64,000 nt of DNA from Arenicola marina (taxonomy: Eukaryota; Annelida; Polychaeta; Arenicolidae): contig OZ025255.1 of NCBI GenBank assembly GCA_964019135.1, positions 29,017,188 through 29,081,187 of the forward strand, given 5' to 3'. Each line of letters begins with the position of its first letter. Position 1 is the first letter of the stretch. Below the pieces are notes generated by a model. It ran no database searches. It saw nothing but the letters and a program-made list of their open reading frames with translations, and was not told where the DNA came from. Below, piece after piece: positions 53,381 through 63,804 of this stretch. The position numbers and the translations under genes are program-made.

Positions 53381-53389
53381 TATAAATAG
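53381..53389 (+). promoter_or_regulatory. TATA box of the polymerase region
   Basis: TATAAATAG lies 43 bp before the first ATG at 53432. A TGACTCA is at 53317-53323. The same 9-mer precedes other genes of the element (59405, 60459, 62412; TATAAATAC at 62967). Confidence 0.6.
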
Positions 53390-53431
53390 TGGGGATACCC
53401 ACCGGCTTAACATCATTCGAAATCAGTCATC

Positions 53432-56400
53432 ATGGAGAACGACGCTACCTGCTCGCTGTGTCAAAGATTCTGCGGCAACCGCCATAATCTGGATCAACAT
53501 ATGAGAGCCAAACATACTGTTTGTGAAAGAGAGAGTTTTAAATGCAAAGACTGTGGAAAAGAAATGTATAATGGACATAACTTGCGTGTGCACGAAAATA
53601 CTCACGCTCAACGCAGACCCAAACATACTGTTTGTGAAAGAGAGAGTTTTAAATGCAAAGACTGTGGAAAAGAAATGTATAATGGACATAACTTGCGTGT
53701 GCACGAAAATACTCACGCTCAACGCAGACCCAAACATACTGTTTGTTAAAGAAAGAGTTTTAAATGCAAAGACTGTGGAAAAGAAATGTATAATGGACAT
53801 AACTTGCGTGTGCACGAAAATACTCACGCTCAATACAGACCCGCGGTGACATTTCCGTGCTCACAGTGTGGGAAAATAATGTCAAACGAATACAACTTGC
53901 GGGTTCACGAAAATACTCATCGTCATCCCTACCATTGTGGACAGTGTGGTCTAGGAGTGAAAACTGCTATTGATCTTCGGGCTCACCAACATCAAGAACA
54001 TGGAGATCACACTTGTTCACGTTGTAACGTAAAGTTTATGACTGCCCACCATTTAAGAGAACACACATGTCACAAAGAGGGTGAGTCTACCGCACACGCT
54101 TGTCAACAAGGCGGTGGATCTACCGCCAAACGACAGAAATCAACCCACATCAAATGTCGTTTATATGGATGTATTTGTGATAATTGGAAAGAATTGTTTG
54201 CTCATCGACGTGAGCTACATCAAAGCGGTGCTGGCTTGCAAGACCTCCCTTTTCCGACAGAAGGTGCTCCATGGATAGAAGAAGGTACGATCAATAATTC
54301 GTTACATGATGTCTATAATAAACACTCTTCCGTCATATTGGAGCAGCATCGTATGAATCCTGAAAGGATGACCGATACCTTTAACTTTCCTGTTGACCCT
54401 TCCCATTTTCACGAACGTGATTTAATGGAACATTTTCGATTGATTATGGAACGTGAGGAGAAGGCTGTAAAAGTCAATGCTGCCGCTGGATTCATTTTAC
54501 GTCACCGTGAGACTGGAGAACTAAGATATTATTATCCTCATCTAAATAATCAACTTTTTGAAACTCCACTCACGCTCAGTACGCCGTCTGATCTCGCTCG
54601 TATTCAGCGAGTGGTTCATCGGTTACACTTGTTGGATCTTTTGTTACGAGACCGACCTGATACCAAATGGACTTTGGTTTGTATAACGAACATTCGTTAT
54701 ACTGTAACCAAGATGGCTTACACCATGGGAGCAGCTCTTGAGTTACCAGAATACCTCATCAACAAGCGGAGTATTTTAACGATGACATGCAATGCCAAGA
54801 CTGGAAAACCATATGAAGATGACAAATGCTTCTTTCGTTGCTTGGCTTATCTTCGTCAAAATTCGATGCGTTCTACTATCGCCTCGACGGATCACTTACT
54901 GAAACAATGGTGTGAGTGGCAGCGCCAACACGATCCCGATCACGCTCAAACCCCTGAACAATTCACAGGCATAGACCTCCAAGATCTCCCCGCTTTGGAA
55001 TCGTTGTTTCATGTAAATATTTACGTTTACGATCTCTCGAAGGAAGATATCGCTACATCTATCTATAGGAGCTGTGGACAGCATGGAATGGATGGACAGC
55101 GTAATGATTTATATCTAAACATGCACGATCATCATCTGTCCTACATTACCGATATGAAAGCCTTCGCAAGAAAATTTACATGCGACATGTGTCAACGTCA
55201 TTTTGATCGGGCGAATAATTTTAAACGTCACCAACGCACAAGTACGTCCAAAAGCAAGTATATGTACCCAGGAGGTTACTATAAACCGTCAGAGACTTTG
55301 TTTTCACGTCTGGATGAACTCGGCATTTCAGTAAGTGAACGTCAGTTTCCTTGGTTCGCGACATTTGACTTTGAAGCAGTATTGAAGCGATCTGAAAACA
55401 ATTCACCCAGTGGCAAATTGCATTTTCAGTCCACACATGAAGCCATCTCTGTCGTGGTGGCATCTAATGTCCCAGGCTATACTGAACCCGTATGTTTTGT
55501 AGACAGTCACCCGGATAACTTGGTGGAACGGATGTTTCAATATTTAATCGACATACAAGAGAAAAGCAACGAACTTGCTCGAAAAAAGTGGGACGATGTA
55601 TTTCAAGAACTATCGCAAATGATGGAAACATATGAGTTGATGCAACCAGATATGGAGAGTGACGATGAAGACATAACAGCAGATGGGGAGGAATCTGAGA
55701 GACGTGGCGAGAGCAATCCTTTTATCGCTGCTATAAGTGAAGTCACGGGAAAACTGAATAACTTTTGTCGTCAACTCCCAGTGATCGGCTTCAATTCCGG
55801 CAAATACGACTTGAATCTAATTAAACAAACAGCTTTCCTGAATCATATGTTTAACGACGAATATAAGGGTGAAGATATACCAACAACAAATGTTGATGAG
55901 GAAGGAGAGGAGAGACCTAAAGGGTTTGTTGTTAAGCGTAATAACGCTTACATGTGCATGTCTAATGACAAATTCCGCTTCCTGGATATGACACAGTTTT
56001 TGCCACCAGGAACATCCTATGATAAATTTCTAAATACGTTCGGAACTGAACAAAAGAAGTCATATTTTCTATACGAATGGTTGGATGATTTTAGTAAATT
56101 AAGCCACACCTGTCTTCCCGAAGTCGATGCCTTTTATTCAAACTTAAAAGGACGAAATATACTTGGAACTACGCCACAGGAAATAGAAATCAATTACTTA
56201 TCTTTGCAAGCTGTTTGGGAAGAAGAAGACATGAAAACCATGTCCGACTTTTTACAATGGTATAACAAGTTAGATGTAGGACCATTCGTCGAAGCAGCCG
56301 ATAAGTTACGACAGATGTTTTGTGCACAAGGAATTGATCCTTATAAGGAATGCATATCAGTTCCCGGCGTTGCGCGACGACTGTTAGATAAATGTGCGCA

Positions 56401-58588
56401 AGGACTCAACGCGTCTTTCGCCATCTTCGGTACACGAGATAAAGATATGTACGACAAGGTTCGCGCGAACCTCTTTGGGGGATTGTCTGTTATCTTCACG
56501 AGATACCATGAGGCAGACAAGACCCACATACGCTCAAACCCAGAATTTACTTGTAAAAGTATTTTCGGGTACGACGCAAACGCACTCTATTTGTCATCAT
56601 TTATGGAAGAATTCCCCGTGGGACCCTTTTACCGCCGGCGCATGGAGGATAATTTCAAGTGTCAACGCTCCACCAGATATCTCAGCATGTTCCGATGGAT
56701 GGATTGGTTGCAGAGAGTCAACCCTGAACTCCACATTCATCACCAACTGAACCAAGGTCGAGAAGTGAGAGTCGGAAACTATAGACTGGATGGTTTCAAC
56801 CCGACGGACAATCAAGTGTATGAATTTCACGGTGAGTGCACTCGTGTGAATGGGTTATGGTTATGGGTGGATAGGTTGACTCGGCTAGCTATATGTACTC
56901 AAAAACTTGATGAGTAACGACAAGTTAAAGTACAGTTTTTACTGTGTAACTAAAAATGATGCATCAGTATATAACGTGTTGCAGGCATTGTAAAATAGAA
57001 ACTGATGTTAGTTATTATTTTGTTCCTTTCTACAGGCTGTTACTACCACGGACATGACTGCGTGACCTACACTGATGAAGGAAAGGAGACAGAGAGAAGA
57101 ATTCGTCTAAAGAAAACGGAAAAACGCACCCGAATGCTAAGAAAGTTAGGTTATGAAGTTGTTGAAAAGTGGGAGTGTGACTTTCAGAAAGAGATAAAGC
57201 AGTCTGAAAGGTTACGTGCTTTTGTCGCCGAAACTCATCCCCCATTTACAAAACAACACGGAGATGGTGTGGTGACAACAGAGACTTTGTTGGCGGCTGT
57301 ACGAGACCAGACTTTCTTCGGGTTCATGGAGGTGGATATTGAAGTACCCTCAACATGGACAGATCCCTCCATGAAGATCAAGGCGGGGGGAATGAGTCCT
57401 AAGACGTATTTTTCAGAGTTTCCACCATTAATATGTACAAGTAATATTGAATTCGAGCACTGGGGACAACACATGCAGAGTTTTGTGGAGGAACATGACT
57501 TACCGAAAACTAGCAAACGGTTATTGGTGAGTGGATTGAAAGCTAAGCGATTGCTCATTACATCTCCCTTACTGAAATGGTATTTGGATCACGGACTGCA
57601 TGTCACCAAAATTTATGACGTGGTGGAATATGCCCGTATGAAATGTTATCTTCCCTTTGCAGAGAAAGTAACAAAAGCCAGACGTGCGGGTGATTGTGAT
57701 CCCAAATTTGAATTATCGGCTTCACTGCACAAGTTACAAGGAAATGCGGCTTATGGGTGTTTATTGTTAAACAAAACAAAATTCCGAAACGTGATGTTTT
57801 CCTTTGAAAAGGTAAAAGCCTGTCAAAAAGTGAATGATCCACTGTCCAGAAACTTGAATGAGATCACATCAGACATGTTTGAACTGGAAATGGCTAAAGG
57901 TAAAATCTCCATGGATTTACCCATTCAAAACGCCATGTTTGTTCTACAAAACGCTAAGAAGCGAATGTTGCAGTTTTATTTCGACTTTCTACGAGTTAGA
58001 GTAGATTATAGAAAATTTGAACTGTTAGAGACGGATACAGACAGTCTATATTTTGCACTATCCGAGAAGAGTTTGCACGATGTTCTTCTTCCCGATCACA
58101 AAGAGAGTGTGTTGAATGATTTGTATGGACACTGCGGTGAAGAAGACATCAATGCCGATCGGTTCTATTTTCCGAGAGAGTGTTGCGATAGACACAGATA
58201 ACACGACAGTCGCACACCGGGTCTGTTTAAAGCGGAATACTGCAACGGTCATGTATTTTATGGCTTGTCATCCAAGACATATCTTGTTGTTGGAGATGAT
58301 AGTTCTTATAAAATGTCATGTAAGGGCATCCAAAAGAGCAGAGTGAACAATCCTCGAGAAATATTTCAAGATGTGATAGACAACAAAGCAACCCGTTCTA
58401 TTACCAATCGCGGTTTCCTTGTTAAAAAGAATCAGATTTTGACTTACTCGCAAGATAGAGCCGGATTTGCTTATCTGTATGTCAAAAGGCAGATACAAGC
58501 TGATGGAATACATAGCCTTCCCCATGACATCACGCTATGTCCATATAGTGATGCGAAGCCAGAAACATGTGAAGACGTTTTAGTGTGA
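53432..58588 (+). pseudogene. Polinton protein-primed DNA polymerase B region with N-terminal zinc fingers
   Basis: A fossil polymerase region carried in several pieces. From the left: C2H2 zinc fingers (CSLCQRFCGNRHNLDQHM; CKDCGKEMYNGHNLRVHENT repeated; CSQCGKIMSNEYNLRVH; CGQCGLGVKTAIDLRAH; CSRCNVKF), a Cys-containing OTU-like stretch (DDKCFFRCLAYLR then VNIYVYDL) found in polymerases of this group, another finger (CDMCQRHFDRANNFKRH), the exonuclease start (ATFDFEAVLK), GGLSVIFTRYHEA, motif A (YDANALYLSSF), motif B (KLQGNAAYG) and motif C (TDTDSLYF). These identify family-B, protein-primed polymerase of Polintons/adintoviruses. All main landmarks are present; the region is broken at a few places. 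Confidence 0.88.
53511..53843 (+). repeat. 111-bp tandem repeat encoding C2H2 fingers, 3 copies
   Basis: Units begin near 53511, 53622 and 53733 (AACATACTGTTTG) and are almost identical, each coding for one 37-residue finger block with CKDCGKEMYNGHNLRVH. The near identity indicates very recent expansion. Confidence 0.92.
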
Positions 58589-58835
58589 AGCCATTGATGA
58601 ATGTATTGCATCGGAATAAGTTCGTAAGATAAGATCGTAGTATACACATGTGAGTAATTTTAGTTATAATGCTGGAATGTTATGTATCGCGAATTGTATG
58701 TTATATATCATCTTGGTAGATATAAATGTTAGTTTGTATGTTTTGTGTCGAATGTTTTGTGGTACATAATAAATATAATCTACTCTTTATTTGATTCTTT
58801 ATTTCATATAATCGCATAGACATAACTTCACTTAT

Positions 58836-59234
58836 TTAATGGTACTCTTTGGCCAATTTCTCAATGACATCAGTCAACCACATGTAATCGGGCGTTGTCG
58901 AAGGTGGTTCTTCATTCGTGGGTTCAACTTGTGGCATTTTATTCGTCTTACATACGGGTGAGGAAACTTGTACTGTCTCACATCGGGTTGGGACGACATT
59001 TATCTGAGAAGGGGGCGGGTCCACTTCTACCGTCTCGCGTCCAATCAGATTTAGGGCTCTGTCGATGGCCGCCGCGTTGTCCGCTACAGCTCGCCACGCT
59101 TGAGAAGTTAATTTTACGCGACGGCCTGATGGTAAAGAGATGTATACCAGAAAGCCATTTTTGCTATTTCTTTCAATCTCCGCAAAATGGTCTTCGCCTA
59201 AAGGCAACTTTATACGATGAAACTTGACCTCCAT
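58836..59234 (-). CDS. Small PC4-like protein of the element
   Basis: 132 residues on the minus strand. Residues about 5-65 (FHRIKLPLGEDHFAEIERN, then YISLPSGRRVKLTSQAWRAV and IDRAL) resemble a PC4-like fold: beta strands followed by a helix with the K-L-T-x-x-x-W pattern. The C-terminal half is Pro/Thr-rich and ends in a short acidic helix. Likely a single-strand DNA-binding protein working with the polymerase; inferred from pattern only. Shares its upstream region with the forward gene at 59540. Confidence 0.5.
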   Translation of the reverse strand: MEVKFHRIKLPLGEDHFAEIERNSKNGFLVYISLPSGRRVKLTSQAWRAVADNAAAIDRALNLIGRETVEVDPPPSQINVVPTRCETVQVSSPVCKTNKMPQVEPTNEEPPSTTPDYMWLTDVIEKLAKEYH

Positions 59235-59354
59235 GATGTGTGTGATGCTTCAAACTGCTGTCACATGCGTTATTGTCAAGCGTTTTATAACCAACCAACT
59301 ACGACGCTTCCATTTGTGCTGACATCTGCGATATTTTCCATTATTTCATAACGA

Positions 59355-59485
59355 TGACTCATCTCGAACCTTCTAGAAGCACGCTCATATAGTGATGTCA
59401 GTTCTATAAATAGCACACGGTGACTCATCATCTTTTGACTGTAACGGCAACATATTACAGCTGATGTCACTTCCATAAATAGCTT
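59355..59485. promoter_or_regulatory. Bidirectional promoter region with TGACTCA and TATAAATAG
   Basis: Between divergent genes. Holds TGACTCA at 59355 and 59421, TATAAATAG at 59405-59413 and a related CATAAATAG near 59475, in two similar modules (GATGTCAGTTCTATAAATAG and GATGTCACTTCCATAAATAG). Confidence 0.55.
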
Positions 59486-59539
59486 ATAACCAACTGAGCG
59501 TTTGACGCGCTCAGTCCACACCATCTGTTACATTTTGAA

Positions 59540-59824
59540 ATGGGTTTGCTCTGGAGTCAAAGTAGTGAAAAAACTTTTCAGTCTCACGCCCAATGGAAGG
59601 AAGGTGTTAAAATAACAAATTCATTGAAAGAGTACCAACACATTCTAAAAAGTTTTTTAGCAGACAATACTTGGCATGATGGACGTCGCAAAATATTGAG
59701 AATATTTACCCATGATGTGTGTGAATCTTTGAAACAGAAAGGACGCATGCGCGTTGCCGAACAAATTCAAGCGTACTATATAACCATCTTGAAAGATCAG
59801 AATGAAAAGCATCACGATGAGTGA
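59540..59824 (+). CDS. Small element protein of unknown function
   Basis: 94 residues, mostly helical, with basic patches (NTWHDGRRKILRIFTHDVCE). I do not recognise a domain. It overlaps the ATPase start by about 20 bases, which suggests they are expressed together. Confidence 0.55.
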   Translation: MGLLWSQSSEKTFQSHAQWKEGVKITNSLKEYQHILKSFLADNTWHDGRRKILRIFTHDVCESLKQKGRMRVAEQIQAYYITILKDQNEKHHDE

Positions 59825-60467
59825 GCAGATCGTCCTTCCGTGGAAACCCTACTCTACCTATTTCCTCGCTGGTCCTTCCAAGTGTGGGAAGACTCAATGG
59901 ATACAAAGATTTATACATCATAAGAATAAGATGTTTCAAGATCCCTCACCCGGTAAAGTTATTTATTTCTACGGGGTTTGGCAACATATTTTTGAACAGA
60001 TGGAACGTGATGGTATCATATTTGTTAAAGGCTTACCGACGATGAAAGAAGTGGATACTTATGGAGATGGAGAACATACGCTGTTGGTGATTGATGATCT
60101 TTATCTAGAAGCGGCGGCTTCTACTCTCGTCAGCAACTTATTTACGCGTGAATCACATCACAGAAAGCTAAGCGTCGTCTTAGTGAGTCAAAATCTATTT
60201 CACGCGGGACGCTATTCGAGAACTATACAACTGAATACAGAGTATTTAGTATTATTCAAAAACCCACGTGACGCCAATCAGATTCAGTATCTGGCGAGGC
60301 AGTTATACCCTCATCACGTACAGGCTTTCATGAGTGCCTACCAGGATGCAACGTCTGCGATGCATGGGTATTTAGTGGTGGACGCCACCGTTAACGCTTT
60401 GGACGACTACCGATTGCGGTCGCGCGTGTTTCCTGGTGAAGACATGTGGATCTACACCTATAAATAG
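59802..60467 (+). CDS. Polinton FtsK/HerA-like packaging ATPase
   Basis: About 221 residues. The Walker A motif is GPSKCGKT (24-31), Walker B LLVIDDL (94-100), and a sensor-like VVLVSQN (125-131). This fits the A32/FtsK-type genome-packaging ATPases of Polintons, which drive DNA into capsids. The start may be 59802 or 59817 (MSEQIVLPWKP). The next gene's TATA-like box overlaps its stop. Confidence 0.88.
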   Translation: MKSITMSEQIVLPWKPYSTYFLAGPSKCGKTQWIQRFIHHKNKMFQDPSPGKVIYFYGVWQHIFEQMERDGIIFVKGLPTMKEVDTYGDGEHTLLVIDDLYLEAAASTLVSNLFTRESHHRKLSVVLVSQNLFHAGRYSRTIQLNTEYLVLFKNPRDANQIQYLARQLYPHHVQAFMSAYQDATSAMHGYLVVDATVNALDDYRLRSRVFPGEDMWIYTYK

Positions 60468-60504
60468 CGTGTCTCCCGCATTGTTTCGGCAGACAACTGT
60501 GGAA

Positions 60505-60855
60505 ATGTCCAACAAAGTGAAGGAAGAGAGCGATTTTCTCAGCTTAGTGGCCAAGGCAGAACCCCAACAAAGACAAGCACTCCTTTCAACAGCTACATCC
60601 AACCAAGTTCTTGTTTTGCGTGAAATCATTATAAATATTTTACGTGGACGTTTTGCTTTGTCAGCTGAACAGATTCAAGCGCTGAATCCATTCAAACGCC
60701 TTTTACGACTTTTATCTCAATCCTCATCAACGTTGTCAGCCTCCAGGACTCTATTGAGACGACATAGTAAACATATTCAGATACTTCTTCAGACGGTTTG
60801 GTCTCACTTACATCCACTGCTACGCGATGAAGAAAGCCGTTCTGATACCTATTGA
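60505..60855 (+). CDS. Conserved small Polinton protein (unknown function)
   Basis: 116 residues. The segment EIIINILRGRFALSAEQIQA followed by LNPFKRLLRLL resembles a small protein often found before the integrase in Polintons (pattern N-L-x-G-x-x-x-L-x-x-x-Q). The start at 60505 was chosen because TATAAATAG lies 38 bp upstream (60459-60467). Overlaps the next gene by 29 bases. Confidence 0.6.
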   Translation: MSNKVKEESDFLSLVAKAEPQQRQALLSTATSNQVLVLREIIINILRGRFALSAEQIQALNPFKRLLRLLSQSSSTLSASRTLLRRHSKHIQILLQTVWSHLHPLLRDEESRSDTY

Positions 60856-61312
60856 GAAATACGACCGATGGATGAAACTCATACAACAAGAGACGCCACA
60901 ACCCGAGGGAGAAATCTCTCCTCGACATGATATCACTGTTGTTCGTGCCGCTTCGCCTATTCCCACTGAGGATAAAGTGACACATAAGCTGAATGAAGCA
61001 GTTATTGTCAGTGCATTACCGAAAAATTGTCAACATAAAATGAAGTCGTTGTTGGATTTGATAGAATCTGACATAAAATGGAATGAACGAGGGGAAGTCT
61101 TCATTCGAGAATCGTTCATCCCCGGAAGCCACATCGTCGATCTTTTGAAAGACGTCTGCCGCCAATCTACACGGTTTACCCCGAGAGGAGCGAATGAATT
61201 TTACCAGCTTCTGCGGGAAAGAAATGTCCCCTTAAGTTTCATCACAAACACACAACGACTTCGGGGATTGAGAGCTGAGGAGCATTCCCCTTCGCAGTGG
61301 ATTACATTATAA
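60827..61312 (+). CDS. Conserved Polinton protein with PGSHIVDLL motif (unknown function)
   Basis: 161 residues. It starts with MKKAVLIPIEKYDRWMKLI. Its C-terminal half reads DIKWNERGEVFI, then FIPGSHIVDLLKDVCRQ and GANEFYQLLRERNVPLSFI, a recurring arrangement in Polintons and adintoviruses. Role unknown. Ends 3 bases before the integrase region. Confidence 0.65.
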   Translation: MKKAVLIPIEKYDRWMKLIQQETPQPEGEISPRHDITVVRAASPIPTEDKVTHKLNEAVIVSALPKNCQHKMKSLLDLIESDIKWNERGEVFIRESFIPGSHIVDLLKDVCRQSTRFTPRGANEFYQLLRERNVPLSFITNTQRLRGLRAEEHSPSQWITL

Positions 61313-61315
61313 ACG

Positions 61316-62395
61316 ATGGAAGATGTTTTGTCTCGCATATACTTTGACCCCAACCACCCCGCAGCATTCAGCGGTCCATGGCGATTGTATAAGACATTGC
61401 GTGCTGAAGGTGTACAGGTGACGCGTTCACAAATCCGACAATTTCTTCGAAAACAACAAGTGTACACTCTTCACCGACCCATCAGAAAATCATCTCATGA
61501 ACGACAAGTGGTGGTGGGGCGCTTAGGCTACCAATGGGATGCGGATTTGGTGGATATGGTAAAATACAAGGAGAGTAACAAGTACATCTATATTCTAGTA
61601 GCCATTGATATCTTGTCTAGATACGCTTATACACGAGCTCTCCCATCCAAAAAAGGAACAGATGTAGCGGCAGCTTTTGAAGATATTTTTCAACACGCGC
61701 AAGCCCCCTCCCATCTTCGCACTGATAAAGGACAATAATTCAAAGCCAAGACAGTGCAACGAGTGTTGAGAAATCACCAGTGTAAACATTTTGTCAGTCA
61801 TTCCGTTACCAAAGCCAATTACGCGGAACGATTCATTAAAACGTTGAAAGGACATATTACTCGTTATTTCTTTCACAAACAATCGCACCGATGGATCGAT
61901 GTACTGCAACCCATGACGGAGAGTTACAACGCCTCCTTTCATCGATCCATACAAATGTCACCGCGAGAGGTCAATACGAATAACGAAGCACAGGTGTGGC
62001 AGAGAGTCTATCATCCCGCTATCCCTCGACCACTTCGTTCATCGGTATTCATATTCCCCATTGGCAGTCACGTACGCGTATCTTACATCAGAGGGATATT
62101 TTCTAGAGAATACGATGAGAAATGGTCTGGAGAAGTGTTTAAAGTTCACAGTCGTCAAATGCGAGAAGGAATTCCTTCGTATGAGATTGAAGATCTTACC
62201 GGTGAACGTATCGTAGGTTCTTTTCGACAAAGTGAACTGCAACGAGTCAAGTATGACCCCGAGGGTTTATTTCACGTGGAAAAGATCTTAAAAAGAAGAC
62301 GACGCGGTCGCCGTCAAGAAGTATTGGTTCGCTTCCGTGGTTGGCCGTCAAAATTTGATACGTGGATGGACGCACGACAAGTCGAAAAAGTATAA
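61316..62395 (+). pseudogene. Polinton DDE integrase region with chromodomain-like tail
   Basis: Fossil integrase region of the retroviral-like (rve) type. Landmarks: an N-terminal helical part (RSQIRQFLRKQQVYTLHRP), the core strand with the first catalytic Asp (YQWDADLVDM), YIYILVAIDILSRYAYTRAL, the second Asp (LRTDKGQ), a later core part (YAERFIKTLKGHI) with the expected Glu, and a chromodomain-like end (FHVEKILKRRRRG, then FRGWPSKFDTWMDARQVEKV). It inserts the element into host DNA with a 6-bp target duplication in intact relatives. Broken; carried in more than one piece. Confidence 0.88.
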
Positions 62396-62481
62396 GCCCA
62401 GTGGCAGCATATATAAATAGTTGTAAAAGTGTGATATAGACAGTAGTTGTAACCGACCGTCACACACACGTCGCACCCAAA

Positions 62482-63042
62482 ATGAATTTTACCACTTACA
62501 TCCTGTTGTGTGTGTTTTGCGGGAGAGGATTGTGCGGTTGTCATACCTCCATGTTTATGAACACCATATCTTGTATGGGACTTGAGATAGAACAGTTTCC
62601 CGATGTCACCGAATCCGTTCGGCTACAAACCAGTCACATCGACATCTTGAATACATCCCTTACCACGTTACCAACTCTGTCGCGAGAGGCGTGGCCCAAC
62701 TTGTGGACTATGGAAGTGCGAGACAACAGATGGCTTGCGTGTGAAAAAGTTTTGTCATTTCAAAACTACTCGCAAGACTGGTTGCTTTTGGTGACAGACT
62801 GCGACGATGCAAATGTAAATTATCCCTGTCTACAAAGTCTGCCTTCTTACGACAACCGCTGGACTGGACTTGTTATCATATTATTTGCCTTGACAATCGT
62901 GGCCACGATTGTCTACTTGCGTTATCATTCAGCTACACGTCATCAGAGAAGAACATCAAGTCGTCCTATAAATACGAGAACAGTCGTGCGGACTGTTTCA
63001 GTCGATGATGCAGAGGCAACCTTTTCACATCTATCTCACTAG
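62482..63042 (+). CDS. Element type I membrane protein with signal peptide
   Basis: 186 residues: signal peptide MNFTTYILLCVFCGRGLCG, a Cys-containing outer part (CHTSMFMN and leucine-rich-like LNTSLTTLPTLSREAWPNLW), a transmembrane helix (TGLVIILFALTIVATIVYL, about 131-149) and a basic inner tail. The Leu spacing and Cys-flanked end recall a short leucine-rich-repeat cap. A TATAAATAG lies at 62412-62420. Membrane proteins occur in some Polintons; the function is unknown. Confidence 0.6.
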   Translation: MNFTTYILLCVFCGRGLCGCHTSMFMNTISCMGLEIEQFPDVTESVRLQTSHIDILNTSLTTLPTLSREAWPNLWTMEVRDNRWLACEKVLSFQNYSQDWLLLVTDCDDANVNYPCLQSLPSYDNRWTGLVIILFALTIVATIVYLRYHSATRHQRRTSSRPINTRTVVRTVSVDDAEATFSHLSH

Positions 63043-63412
63043 CGCCGATTCCAAAGAGTATTATCCAGGAAATACTCCGAGCGACTTCACCGTTCGTTTC
63101 AAGAATCCCATTCCCCTACCCGGACATTGGGTGTGCACACTGTTGGATGCCACGACACCTAAGGGGTGGCGAAAAGAATCATTGATTTGTGCGAACGTAT
63201 GCGACGTCTCCTTTACTCCCCACGGAAACCTTCCCATTTTAAGACGGGGATTCGACCGCGCCATTATAAATTTGCAATATATTCCTGTAGTGAAACAGGA
63301 ATTAACTGACTTGAGAATATTTCTACTTTCCAACTCGGGTGTTGCATTTAAACAATCTCCCACCGACGAGTGGTCGTGCGTTTTATATTTCGTACCCACT
63401 CCTGGTCCCTGA
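63005..63412 (+). CDS. Candidate minor structural (penton-like) protein
   Basis: 135 residues. The opening FHIYLTSADSKEYYPGNTPS, then DFTVRFKNPIPLPGHWVCTL, is a pattern common in Polinton structural genes next to the capsid gene (Y-x-N-T-x-x-x-F-x-x-x-L and an L-x-G-x-W-x-x-x-L turn). I infer a minor capsid or penton-like role from position and this pattern. Overlaps the end of the previous gene; TATAAATAC is at 62967-62975. Confidence 0.5.
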   Translation: MMQRQPFHIYLTSADSKEYYPGNTPSDFTVRFKNPIPLPGHWVCTLLDATTPKGWRKESLICANVCDVSFTPHGNLPILRRGFDRAIINLQYIPVVKQELTDLRIFLLSNSGVAFKQSPTDEWSCVLYFVPTPGP

Positions 63413-63417
63413 TCATC

Positions 63418-63804
63418 ATGAGATATATCCCATTTACCCTCGACGTGGAAAAGTTGAAACGATATTACATGGCGCAGGCCAAAGGAGATGAAACTCACCA
63501 AAGAGGTTCGGGTGGAGCGAGAGGCAACGTTACTTTTGTCTCCCCCGTGGCGCAAACTGTGTCTCGCGCTAGATCTCGTCTTCGACGGATGAATGAGACT
63601 ATAAAAGCATCGTCTTCCGCCAAGAACCGTAGACGAAGAAAAAAGACTGCCAGAGCGGGTACTGTCCAAAGTAAGAGAAAGTTGAACGCAAGCAGAAAGA
63701 AGAAGAAAAAGGCTGTTGCAGCAAAAAAGAAGAAGAGACCCGTCAAGAAAACTTCACGTCGAAAGAGTCACTCCACACCTACTAGAGATATATTTACGAT
63801 ATGA
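63418..63804 (+). CDS. Basic core-like protein (adenovirus-core type)
   Basis: 128 residues. The second half is extremely rich in Lys/Arg (AKNRRRRKKTARAG, RKKKKKAVAAKKKKRPVKK), with a Ser/Thr tail. Such proteins condense DNA within adenovirus-like particles, and basic genes at this place are usual in Polintons. The ATG at 63418 was chosen because the earlier in-frame start would overlap the previous gene. Confidence 0.6.
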   Translation: MRYIPFTLDVEKLKRYYMAQAKGDETHQRGSGGARGNVTFVSPVAQTVSRARSRLRRMNETIKASSSAKNRRRRKKTARAGTVQSKRKLNASRKKKKKAVAAKKKKRPVKKTSRRKSHSTPTRDIFTI

